This document shows positions 26,574-33,932 of a stretch of 64,000 nt of DNA, one piece after another (the stretch's first letter is position 1; each line of letters starts with the position of its first letter). This DNA comes from Flavobacterium sp. YJ01 (GTDB lineage: Bacteria; Bacteroidota; Bacteroidia; Flavobacteriales; Flavobacteriaceae). A program made the position numbers and the translations under genes. The notes beneath the pieces are model-generated. The model saw only the letters and a program-made list of their open reading frames with translations. It made no database searches and was not told where the DNA came from. The stretch lies in assembly GCF_029320955.1 (NCBI RefSeq), contig NZ_CP119757.1, positions 4,402,001 to 4,466,000 on the forward strand. The letters run 5' to 3'.

Positions 26574-26645
26574 CAAATTTAAAATTCTTTTTTTACTGCG
26601 CAAAATAATTGCGTAGTGGTTTTGAAATCTTTGTTCAAGAAATAA
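26574..26645. promoter_or_regulatory. Divergent HD/rsr control region with palindromic operator
   Basis: The 23-bp inverted repeat ACTGCGCAA-N5-TTGCGTAGT (26595-26617, one arm mismatch) lies between the genes. On the minus strand TTTG within it is followed after 19 nt by TAAATTTG (26574-26581), a complete promoter for the HD gene. On the plus side the block continues TTTGAAATCTTTGT...AAGAAATAA to 26645. It matches the block upstream of the Y RNAs at 40 of 51 positions. Confidence 0.75.
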
Positions 26646-26682
26646 AACAATAATCATTGTCTAATTTTAAAAACCAGAAATT

Positions 26683-28200
26683 ATGAAATTCAATTTTTTA
26701 GCAAAAGAGAAAAACAATATAGTTAATCACGAAAACGCACCAGCTTTTTCTTTAACATCAGAATACGAATTGTACACAGCAGTCGTAACAACAAGTTTGA
26801 GTGCTTCATTTTATGAAAAAGATACAACTCGTTTAGAGCGAATCAAAAACTTGATTAAAAAATGCAATCCGGTATTTGTTGCAAAATTGGCAGTTTATGC
26901 CCGTAACGAAATGCATATGCGTTCTGTGCCATTAGTTTTGGTTGTAGAATTGGCTAAGATTTATTCTGGCGATTCTTTAATCAGTAAAATGATAATTAAT
27001 GTTATACAACGTGCAGACGAAATAACAGAATTGTTAGCGTATTACCAAATGGCAAACGAACGAAATGGCGTTAAGAAATTAAATCGTTTATCAAAGCAAA
27101 TCCAAAAAGGTTTAGCGGTTTCATTCAATAAATTTGACGAATACCAATTCGCAAAATACAATCGTGATGGTGCTGTAAAATTAAAAGATGCGTTGTTTTT
27201 GGTTCATCCAAAAGCAAAAGACGAAGCGCAACAAACCATTTTTAATAAAGTTGTGAGTAACACTTTGCAAACGCCATATACTTGGGAAACTGAGTTGTCG
27301 CAATTAGGTCAAATAAAGTTTTATAACGAATTTGAAAAACAAAAAGCATTCACCCAAAAATGGGAAGAATTGATTGATAGCGGTAAAGTAGGTTACATGG
27401 CTTTGTTGCGTAACTTACGAAATATCTTAGAAGCGAATGTTTCGGGTTTTCATATGCAAAAAGTATGCGATTACCTTTCTAACGAAAAAGCAGTCGCAAA
27501 CTCAAAACAATTGCCATTCCGATTTTTAGCAGCGTATCGTGAAGTGAAAGATTTGAATTTCAAATATACTTCAATGGTTTTAGATGCTTTGGAAGATGCT
27601 GTTACGGCAAGTTCACAAAACATAAAAGGTTTTGATTTGAATACATCTATTGTAATTGCGTGTGACGTTTCGGGTTCGATGCAACAGCCAATTTCAGCAA
27701 AAAGTAAAGTATTGCTTTACGATATTGGTTTGATGTTGGGTATGTTAATGCAAAGGCGTTGTAAAAATGTGGTTAGCGGTATGTTTGGTGATCGTTGGAA
27801 AATAATCAATATGCCAAAGCGAAGCATATTGGCCAACGTTAATGAATATTACAAACGCGAAGGTGAAGTGGGTTACGCTACAAACGGTCATTTGGTTTTG
27901 GAAGATTTAATTGGCCGAAAAGAAATTGTAGACAAAGTAATGTTGTTTACAGATGTTCAAATGTGGAATAATGCGTACGCAAAAGACTCATTTGCAAACT
28001 CCTGGAGCCGATACAAAAAGATCGCTCCAAATGCAAAATTGTATTTGTTTGATTTGGCTGGTTACGGTCAGGCGCCAATTAACATCGAAAAAAACGATGT
28101 ATATTTAATAGCCGGTTGGTCAGATAAAGTGTTTGATGTTTTGAATGCTTTAGACGATAAAAACAGCGCATTAAATTACATCAATCGAATAGAATTGTAA
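26683..28200 (+). CDS. rsr: Ro60/TROVE-domain RNA-binding protein
   Basis: This is a 505-residue bacterial Ro60 orthologue (Rsr). The TROVE HEAT-repeat ring covers about residues 15-315 (for example NPVFVAKLAVYARNEMHMRSVPLVLVVEL). A vWA-like domain follows with the MIDAS motif DVSGS at 328-332 and FTDVQMW near 427. Ro proteins bind Y RNAs on the outer ring surface and ends of misfolded RNAs in the central hole. They work in RNA quality control, in Deinococcus with PNPase. Directly downstream are five Y-RNA-like modules and then rtcB, as in the Salmonella rsr-yrl-rtcBA arrangement. Confidence 0.95.
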   Translation: MKFNFLAKEKNNIVNHENAPAFSLTSEYELYTAVVTTSLSASFYEKDTTRLERIKNLIKKCNPVFVAKLAVYARNEMHMRSVPLVLVVELAKIYSGDSLISKMIINVIQRADEITELLAYYQMANERNGVKKLNRLSKQIQKGLAVSFNKFDEYQFAKYNRDGAVKLKDALFLVHPKAKDEAQQTIFNKVVSNTLQTPYTWETELSQLGQIKFYNEFEKQKAFTQKWEELIDSGKVGYMALLRNLRNILEANVSGFHMQKVCDYLSNEKAVANSKQLPFRFLAAYREVKDLNFKYTSMVLDALEDAVTASSQNIKGFDLNTSIVIACDVSGSMQQPISAKSKVLLYDIGLMLGMLMQRRCKNVVSGMFGDRWKIINMPKRSILANVNEYYKREGEVGYATNGHLVLEDLIGRKEIVDKVMLFTDVQMWNNAYAKDSFANSWSRYKKIAPNAKLYLFDLAGYGQAPINIEKNDVYLIAGWSDKVFDVLNALDDKNSALNYINRIEL

Positions 28201-28211
28201 ATTTTAAATCT

Positions 28212-28262
28212 ACTGCGCAAAATAATTGCGCAGTATGATTTGAAAATTTGTAAAAGAAATAA
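28212..28262 (+). promoter_or_regulatory. Palindromic operator/promoter of the Y-RNA array
   Basis: A perfect inverted repeat ACTGCGCAA-N5-TTGCGCAGT (28212-28234) is followed by TTTGAAAATTTGTAAAAG and AAATAA. It starts 12 nt after the rsr stop and ends 23 nt before the first Y stem. The same block precedes rsr (26595-26645), with the downstream TTTG at the same distance. This points to one activator or repressor controlling both units. Confidence 0.75.
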
Positions 28263-28284
28263 GTTCATTGAAAATAAGAATAAA

Positions 28285-28433
28285 AAACAAGTGTCGTAGA
28301 TAAGTGTTACTTCGCTGTTAACGACGTTGTCACGGGTTCGAGTCCCGTCACTTCCGCAAGAAAAAAAATATAAAAGGAAGTGTAGCTCAGTGGTAGAGCA
28401 CGTAAATTTCACTTATCGTTTGTTGCCTTGTTT
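28285..28433 (+). ncRNA. Y-RNA-like ncRNA 1 with permuted tRNA-like module (YrlA-type)
   Basis: The lower stem is AAACAAG (28285-28291) with CTTGTTT (28427-28433). TGTCGTA follows, then the upper stem GATAAGTG (28299-28306) / CACTTATC (28410-28417), then CTTCG. Inside is a complete tRNA-like fold in permuted order: variable loop, T arm ACGGG-TTCGAGT-CCCGT (28332-28348), acceptor strand CACTTCC, a 20-nt linker, acceptor strand GGAAGTG (28376-28382), TA, D arm GCTC-AGTGGTA-GAGC, A26. A 3-bp remnant of the anticodon stem joins it to the Y stem. The acceptor stem is 7 perfect base pairs. This is the architecture known for bacterial YrlA, which binds Ro and mimics tRNA. Confidence 0.88.
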
Positions 28434-28443
28434 AAAAAATAAA

Positions 28444-28579
28444 AAAAAGAATGTCGTAAATAAGAGTTACTTCGTCTCAAATTTGGGGAGGAATAGCGAA
28501 GTTGTAAAATCAGCAAGGTTATCCAGTTCGACTCTGGCAAGACAAGCCCCGTTTCTCTTATTGCTTTTTACTTCTTTTT
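28444..28579 (+). ncRNA. Y-RNA-like ncRNA 2 with degenerate tRNA-like module
   Basis: The lower stem is AAAAAGAA (28444-28451) / TTCTTTTT (28572-28579). TGTCG follows, then the upper stem ATAAGAG (28460-28466) / CTCTTAT (28555-28561) and ACTTCG. The interior retains a T arm (CCAG-TTCGACT-CTGG, 28523-28537) and a GGGG/CCCC closing pair (28485-28488 with 28547-28550). The D-arm region (AGCGAAGTTG...) is weak. Here the halves are in normal, not permuted, order. It starts 10 nt after module 1. Confidence 0.8.
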
Positions 28580-28585
28580 AAAAAC

Positions 28586-28655
28586 TGAAAAATGTCGTGT
28601 GTGAGAGCTACTTCGTAAAGGTTTCAAAATACTCTCATCAATTATTACTTTTTCA
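28586..28655 (+). ncRNA. Y-RNA-like ncRNA 3, minimal
   Basis: The lower stem is TGAAAAA (28586-28592) / TTTTTCA (28649-28655). TGTCG follows, with the upper stem TGAGAG (28602-28607) / CTCTCA (28632-28637) and CTTCG after it. The interior loop is only 24 nt, with no tRNA-like elements. At 70 nt this is a bare Y stem, similar in plan to animal Y RNAs. Confidence 0.78.
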
Positions 28656-28660
28656 AAAAA

Positions 28661-28742
28661 TAAGATGCCGTGTATAAGTGTTACTTCGTCGGTTGATTTA
28701 TTAGGTTCGAATCCTAAAGTCACTTATCAATTATTGCTCTTA
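28661..28742 (+). ncRNA. Y-RNA-like ncRNA 4 with isolated T arm
   Basis: The lower stem is TAAGA (28661-28665) / TCTTA (28738-28742). TGCCG is followed by the upper stem ATAAGTG (28674-28680) / CACTTAT (28721-28727) and ACTTCG. The interior keeps one perfect tRNA T arm, TTAGG-TTCGAAT-CCTAA (28701-28717), and no D arm or acceptor stem. The module is 82 nt long, 5 nt after module 3. Confidence 0.8.
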
Positions 28743-28746
28743 AAAA

Positions 28747-28818
28747 AAAAGAGTGTCGTCAGGAAATGGTTCCTTCGTTCCAAAGAAATTTAAACCATTC
28801 CTAAATGTTACCTCTTTT
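28747..28818 (+). ncRNA. Y-RNA-like ncRNA 5, minimal with a bulged stem
   Basis: The lower stem is AAAAGAG (28747-28753) / CTCTTTT (28812-28818). TGTCGTCA is followed by the upper stem GGAAATGGT (28762-28770) / ACCATTCC (28794-28801), with one bulged A, then CTTCG. The interior is a short A-rich loop. Module 5 has the most diverged upper stem, yet it keeps pairing, the TGTCG/CTTCG frame and GTTAC before the 3' lower strand. Confidence 0.75.
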
Positions 28819-28861
28819 AAAATTATGAATTAAAAAAAGGATGTTGAAAAAACGTATTATT

Positions 28862-28964
28862 TGTCATTTCGACGAAGGAGAAATCTCCACGAGAGGCTCT
28901 ACAAAGATTAGTGATTTTGATTGCGGAGTTACTTGTGAAGATTTCTCCTTACGTCGAAATGACA
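28862..28964. repeat. Dispersed hairpin repeat, copy 2
   Basis: This imperfect palindrome of about 103 nt begins TGTCATTTCGACGAAGGAGA and ends CGTCGAAATGACA. It lies between the Y-RNA array and rtcB, followed by oligonucleotide-repeat DNA (ACTTTGCG, CTTTGTC and similar) up to the rtcB start. Confidence 0.85.
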
Positions 28965-29092
28965 AACTGTATGTTGATCCTTTTAAATAAAAACTTTGCG
29001 TCTTAGCGACTTTGCGAGAAATATGTCTTCGCTTGGCAAAAAACCTTTGCGACTTTGTCACTTTGAACCTTTGTCCCTTAAAAAACAAAAAA

Positions 29093-30514
29093 ATGAAAAC
29101 ACAAATAAGCGGAACAGATATATTAGAATTAGGATTTCCAGAAGGAAAAATAATTGGGATTGCCTTAAAAATAAATAGCAAAAGAAACGGATTTACAAGA
29201 GACGAAATGATTACAAATTTCAAAAACGTCCTAGAAACTCCGGAAAATTATATAGACGATAAAATCTTCAGCAAACTGGCTGTGGCTTTAATCGAAAAAT
29301 CGAATGAAAAACCAGAAGATTTCATTGCTTTAAATCAGAATCCAAATGCATATTCGGCTTACGGATTAGATCATATCGAAGACGGAGCCAGAAAACAAAT
29401 GGAAGTTGCCATGAAATTGCCGGTTACGGTTGCGGGAGCTTTAATGCCAGACGCGCACCAAGGTTACGGATTACCAATTGGAGGAGTTTTAGCCACAAAA
29501 AATGCCATTATTCCGTATGGAGTTGGGGTTGATATTGGGTGTAGAATGGCGTTGTCAGTTTATGATATTCCAGAAGATTTTTACTTTGAAAACGAAGCTA
29601 AATTCAAAAGAGAATTAATTGCCAATTCCATTTTTGGAGCAGGTCACGGATTTCACGGTCAGTACAAATCAGATCATGCGGTTTTGGAGAACGATACATT
29701 TAATATGAATCCGTTTGTGAAGAATTTGAAAGATAAAGCTTGGTCGCAATTAGGATCTTCGGGTGGTGGAAATCACTTTGTGGAATTCGGAATCATGGAA
29801 TTTGCCAAAGACGATGTGGTTTTAAATATTCCAAAAGGAAAATACGTCGCTTTGTTAACGCATTCGGGTTCACGCGGAATGGGTGCCACAATCGCTGGAC
29901 ATTATACTAAAATCGCCAAAGACGAATGTAAACTTCCAGAAGTGGCAAAAAACTTAGCGTATTTGGATATGAATTCGCAATTAGGACAAGAATATTGGTT
30001 GGCGATGAATTTGGCGGGAGACTACGCTTCGGCTTGTCACGAGATTATCCATAACAAAATGGAACGCGCTTTGGGTGCGACGATTTTAGCCAAAGTCGAA
30101 AACCACCATAATTTTGCCTGGAAAGAAATCTGGAACGGCGAAGAAGTGATCGTACATAGAAAAGGAGCAACTCCAGCCGGAAAAGGCGTTATGGGAATCA
30201 TTCCGGGAAGTATGACCGCACCTGGATTTTTGGTGAGAGGAAAAGGCGAGGAGAACGCCATCAATTCGGCTTCGCATGGAGCAGGAAGACAAATGAGCAG
30301 AACCCAAGCCATAAAAAACATCACACAAACCGAAATGAAATCGATCCTGAGAGATCATGGCGTTACGCTTATCGGTGCAGGTCTAGACGAAGCTCCAATG
30401 GCGTATAAAGATATCAATCAGGTGATGGAAGCGCAACAGGATTTAGTAGATGTTATAGCGAAGTTTACGCCAAAATTAGTGAGAATGGCGGATGATGGGA
30501 GTCGAGAAGATTAG
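29093..30514 (+). CDS. rtcB: RNA-splicing ligase RtcB
   Basis: I choose the ATG at 29093 (MKTQISGTDI, 473 residues) because the upstream codons lie in intergenic repeat DNA. RtcB joins RNA 2',3'-cyclic phosphate or 3'-phosphate ends to 5'-OH using GTP and Mn. Metal ligands are visible: D147 and C150 in GVDIGCRM, H228 in GGGNHFVE, H257 in THSGSRG, and the ENHHN His pair near 338. The guanylylated His is H395 in SASHGAGRQ. With rsr and Y RNAs upstream it forms an RNA-repair operon. No RtcA cyclase or archease is present. Confidence 0.96.
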   Translation: MKTQISGTDILELGFPEGKIIGIALKINSKRNGFTRDEMITNFKNVLETPENYIDDKIFSKLAVALIEKSNEKPEDFIALNQNPNAYSAYGLDHIEDGARKQMEVAMKLPVTVAGALMPDAHQGYGLPIGGVLATKNAIIPYGVGVDIGCRMALSVYDIPEDFYFENEAKFKRELIANSIFGAGHGFHGQYKSDHAVLENDTFNMNPFVKNLKDKAWSQLGSSGGGNHFVEFGIMEFAKDDVVLNIPKGKYVALLTHSGSRGMGATIAGHYTKIAKDECKLPEVAKNLAYLDMNSQLGQEYWLAMNLAGDYASACHEIIHNKMERALGATILAKVENHHNFAWKEIWNGEEVIVHRKGATPAGKGVMGIIPGSMTAPGFLVRGKGEENAINSASHGAGRQMSRTQAIKNITQTEMKSILRDHGVTLIGAGLDEAPMAYKDINQVMEAQQDLVDVIAKFTPKLVRMADDGSRED

Positions 30515-30573
30515 TTTTTTTAGAGGTTCAAAGTGACAGAGAAACAAAGGTGCAAAGGTTTTTCCGCATTTTA

Positions 30574-30675
30574 TGTCATTTCGACGGAGGAGAAATCACA
30601 CGCGGGATTCGACAAAGATTGGCGACATTCTTTGCAGAGTTTCTAGTGCGATTTCTCCCTTCGGTCGAAATGACA
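30574..30675. repeat. Dispersed hairpin repeat, copy 3
   Basis: It begins TGTCATTTCGACGGAGGAGA and ends TCGGTCGAAATGACA. It is slightly diverged from other copies in the centre. With flanking short-word repeats (CTTAGCATCTTAGCC...), it fills the rtcB-tatD gap. Confidence 0.8.
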
Positions 30676-30817
30676 AACAGTACGAAAAAACTTTGCGACT
30701 CAGCGACTTTGCGAGATTAAAAAGAAAAATTTAGCAACTTAAAAAAAAATTAAAGGTTCCAAAGAGAAAAAAAACTTAGCATCTTAGCCTCTCAGAACCT
30801 TAGCAACTTTACAAAAT

Positions 30818-31615
30818 ATGAATTACATAGACATAGGAATCAATCTAACCAACAAACAATTCCAAAACGACATAGACGATGTCGTACAAGACGCGCTCGA
30901 CGCCGATGTATCGCAAATGATACTTACGGGAACTAGCGTAAGAAACAGCGAAACTTCATTAGAAATCGCCAAACAATATCCGGAAATATTATATTCGACG
31001 GCGGGAATACATCCGCATGATGCGAAGAGTTTTGATGAAAAAAGCATTTTAAAACTGCGAAATTTATTAAAGCAGAAACATGTCGTTTCGGTTGGCGAAT
31101 GCGGACTCGATTTTGATCGTGACTTTTCGCCCCGAAACAAACAGGAAGAATGTTACAAAGCCCAATTAGAATTGGCGATTGAAGTACAGAAACCTTTGTT
31201 TTTGCACGAAAGAAGCGCTTTTAATTCTTTTATGAATATTACCAAAGACTATTTACCGCAATTGCCCAAAGCCGTTGTGCATTGTTTTACGGGAACGTTG
31301 CAAGAAGCCAAAACCTATCTCGATAACGGATTTTATCTGGGTTTTACGGGAGCGATTTCAGATGCCAAACGTTTCAGTCATTTAAAAGAAGTCATTGAGT
31401 ACGTACCGCTCGACCGAATGATGATTGAAACCGATGCGCCGTTTATGCTTCCTAAAAATGTCCCGAACAGCCTTTTGAAGAAATACCACGAACGCCGTTG
31501 CGAACCTGCTTTTCTGCCGTATGTTGCCGGAACTATTGCACAGTTTAAAGGAATTACTTTGGCTAAAGTGGTGGAGGAAACGACTAGGAATTCTAAAAAC
31601 TTTTTTGGGATTTAG
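30818..31615 (+). CDS. tatD: TatD family metal-dependent nuclease
   Basis: This is a 265-residue TIM-barrel hydrolase. The metal and catalytic motifs are in order: DIGINLTN (H replaced in the first motif, as in many TatD-like enzymes with N), TAGIHPHDAK, VGECGLDFDRDFSPR, LHERSAF, VVHCFTG and IETDAPFMLP. TatD enzymes are 3'-5' exonucleases on DNA and RNA. Its place downstream of rtcB makes an RNA-processing role reasonable, though TatD genes occur in many contexts. The intergenic repeat makes co-transcription uncertain. Confidence 0.88.
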   Translation: MNYIDIGINLTNKQFQNDIDDVVQDALDADVSQMILTGTSVRNSETSLEIAKQYPEILYSTAGIHPHDAKSFDEKSILKLRNLLKQKHVVSVGECGLDFDRDFSPRNKQEECYKAQLELAIEVQKPLFLHERSAFNSFMNITKDYLPQLPKAVVHCFTGTLQEAKTYLDNGFYLGFTGAISDAKRFSHLKEVIEYVPLDRMMIETDAPFMLPKNVPNSLLKKYHERRCEPAFLPYVAGTIAQFKGITLAKVVEETTRNSKNFFGI

Positions 31616-31668
31616 GTCTTAATTATAAAGATCATTTGTTGGCTTTTAAATCAGGGGTTTGTACTTGG

Positions 31669-31697
31669 TTTGAGGGCTTTTTGTTTATATATATTTG
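31669..31697 (+). promoter_or_regulatory. Promoter upstream of the OLD/helicase pair
   Basis: TTTG (31669-31672), 17 nt, then TATATTTG (31690-31697) match the Bacteroidota -33/-7 pattern. The transcript would contain an 18-codon ORF (31723-31779) before the nuclease gene; that ORF could be a leader or chance. Confidence 0.5.
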
Positions 31698-31853
31698 GAG
31701 GCAAAGAATATTTTAAATTATAATGATTATGGAAAACCGTAAAGAATTCAATGAAATAATAGCCAATTTTGAAAATTAACTTTTTATCTGAAATAATACA
31801 ATTAATAAGGAAATGTAAATTGGCAAGTTAAGATGACCACAAAATAAAAAATT

Positions 31854-33932
31854 ATGGAAATAAGGAAAATACGCATTAAGAATTTCAGATTATTAAAAGA
31901 TTTTAAATTAGATCTCGAAAATAATCTTTCATTAATAATTGGAAAAAATAACACAGGGAAAACTTCTCTTTTGTCAGTTTTAGAAAAGTTCTTAACAGAC
32001 AAGAGTACTTTTTCTATTAACGATTTTCATATAGATCAAATAAAAAAACTTGAAAAACTTGAAAAAAGAAATGTAATTAATATTGGTAATGATTTTGATT
32101 TTAAAATTCAATTATTTTTTGAAATTTTTTACGACAAAGAAGATAGTCTGAAAAATATATCATCTCTTATTTTAAATCTTGAAGATGAAAACAAGGTCAT
32201 TCTAGGTTTTGAATATTATTTAAATCCAGATAGCTACAGCAATCTAATTCGAGAATATGGACTTTATAAATCAGAAAACACTAAAAAAAATATTACTGAT
32301 TTTCTAAGAAAAACAGATAATAAAAGATTTTTCAAAATGGAGATTAAATCCTTCATATTTGATGGAGATGAAGTTATAAGTTCTCAAGTAATTAAAGATA
32401 AGAATATAATTTCAAAAATTATAAATTTTCAAAGTATAAAGGCAAAACGAGATGTCAATAATTCTGATAGTAATAGACCAGATAAGACATTATCAAAACT
32501 ATCTTCAGATTATTATGAAAGTATCGAAAATAGTCAACAAGAACAAGAAACTATAAATAGACTTAATAAAGAATTAGGAAGTACTGATGAGAAATTAAAT
32601 AAAATATATCCATCTGTCTTTAAAGATGTCATTAAAAAGGTAGAACTTTTCGGAGGAAAAATGCCTGGAGAATCTTCAATTAAAATATTATCATCATTAC
32701 AGAGTAAAAACATTTTAAAAGAAAACACGTCTGTTTTTTATGACCAATCAAATTTTCAATTGCCCGAAGATTATCACGGCTTAGGATACATGAATCTATT
32801 TGCGATGATTTTTGAGATAGAACTCAAGTGTAAAAAGTTTAGAAGAGAAAATGAAAAATTGGATAATCAAATTCCAGCAGATATAAATTTATTATTCATA
32901 GAGGAACCAGAAGCACATATGCATCCTCAAATGCAACACATTTTTATAAAAAATATATCAAAAATTTTAGAGAATGAAAAGAAAGGTCTTGATTCAGATG
33001 GCAGTAGAGTTTCGGATAGATCACAATTTAACCTTCAAGGAATAGTAACTACTCATTCTTCACACATTACAGCAGAAAGCGATTTTGATACGGTAAAATA
33101 CTTCTATAAAATTGCAAGCGAAAATAAAGTTATATGCAAAAATTTAAAAGATTTAAAGAACGAGTACTCAAAAGAAACAAACCAATATGAATTTTTAAAG
33201 CATTATTTGACTTTAAATAGAGCAGAATTATTCTTTGCTGATAAAGCGGTTTTAATTGAAGGAGATACAGAAAGATTGTTATTGCCCGTTATGATGGTAA
33301 AATTGGACAACGAAAACAAATTTGATTTACCATTATTATCGCAAAATATTTCAATTATTGAAGTTGGAGCTTATTCTCATATTTTTGAAAAATTCATTGA
33401 CTTTATAGGTGTTAAATATTTGATTATTACGGATTTTGATACATGCAAGAAAGTAAAAACAGGTGAGTTCAATAAAAAAAATGAGCCCATATTTGAAAAT
33501 AAATTATGTAGGGTTGATGATCCAGAGGCTAGTGGTAGTTTAAATAATGCAATCAAACATTTTTTAAAAGGAAACTCATTTAGTGAATTGAAAACATCTG
33601 AAGAGAATTTTTATTTAAAAAAGAATTCATTATGTATTGCTTTTCAACACCGTGAAAACAGTTATCATGCAAAAAGTTTTGAAGATGCATTCATAAATTT
33701 AAACAGAAAATTTATTTCGGATAATAAATCTGTTTTTAAGGGATTGAAAAATATTAAACATTTCGATTTAAAAGGCGATGCGATTAAAGATGCATACGAT
33801 TTAGCTGAACATTGTATTGATAAAAAAACGCATTTTGCATTGGATATTATTTATTATAGTTCTGCTGAGAATTATACTACTTGGGAAATTCCATTATATA
33901 TAAAAGAAGGATTATTATGGCTACAGAAATAG
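31854..33932 (+). CDS. OLD-family ATPase/TOPRIM nuclease (GajA-like)
   Basis: This is a 692-residue protein. The N-terminal ABC-type ATPase has Walker A GKNNTGKT (30-37), a GLGYMN signature near 309, Walker B LLFIEEPEAHMHP (346-358) and THSSH near 400. The C-terminal TOPRIM nuclease has VLIEGDTE (E469) and ITDFDT (D527/D529). This is the architecture of class 2 OLD nucleases. The partner gene overlaps it by 16 bp and is a UvrD-like helicase, as in the Gabija anti-phage system. It is longer than Bacillus GajA (578 aa), so Gabija-like is safer than Gabija. The gene is visibly AT-rich, which suggests transfer. Confidence 0.88.
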   Translation: MEIRKIRIKNFRLLKDFKLDLENNLSLIIGKNNTGKTSLLSVLEKFLTDKSTFSINDFHIDQIKKLEKLEKRNVINIGNDFDFKIQLFFEIFYDKEDSLKNISSLILNLEDENKVILGFEYYLNPDSYSNLIREYGLYKSENTKKNITDFLRKTDNKRFFKMEIKSFIFDGDEVISSQVIKDKNIISKIINFQSIKAKRDVNNSDSNRPDKTLSKLSSDYYESIENSQQEQETINRLNKELGSTDEKLNKIYPSVFKDVIKKVELFGGKMPGESSIKILSSLQSKNILKENTSVFYDQSNFQLPEDYHGLGYMNLFAMIFEIELKCKKFRRENEKLDNQIPADINLLFIEEPEAHMHPQMQHIFIKNISKILENEKKGLDSDGSRVSDRSQFNLQGIVTTHSSHITAESDFDTVKYFYKIASENKVICKNLKDLKNEYSKETNQYEFLKHYLTLNRAELFFADKAVLIEGDTERLLLPVMMVKLDNENKFDLPLLSQNISIIEVGAYSHIFEKFIDFIGVKYLIITDFDTCKKVKTGEFNKKNEPIFENKLCRVDDPEASGSLNNAIKHFLKGNSFSELKTSEENFYLKKNSLCIAFQHRENSYHAKSFEDAFINLNRKFISDNKSVFKGLKNIKHFDLKGDAIKDAYDLAEHCIDKKTHFALDIIYYSSAENYTTWEIPLYIKEGLLWLQK

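Noticed and set aside
26595-28234. Sigma-54 promoter for rsr as in Salmonella
   Set aside because: No TGGCAC-N5-TTGC element is found at either site, and no RtcR-type activator gene lies in the window.
28332-28403. A functional permuted tRNA gene
   Set aside because: There is no anticodon loop. The anticodon arm is replaced by the Y stem, so it is a tRNA mimic rather than a decoding tRNA.
28176-28412. Open frame of 78 codons on the minus strand (CGSDGTRTRDN...)
   Set aside because: It is an antisense reading of Y RNA 1. The CGSDGTRTRDN string is the familiar false translation of a tRNA T arm and 3' end.
28327-28581. Open frame of 84 codons on the plus strand across Y RNAs 1 and 2
   Set aside because: The region is explained by RNA stems and tRNA-like arms; codons show no protein-like pattern.
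28285-28818. CRISPR array
   Set aside because: The repeated blocks are not identical direct repeats with constant spacers; each forms its own stem, and no cas genes are present.
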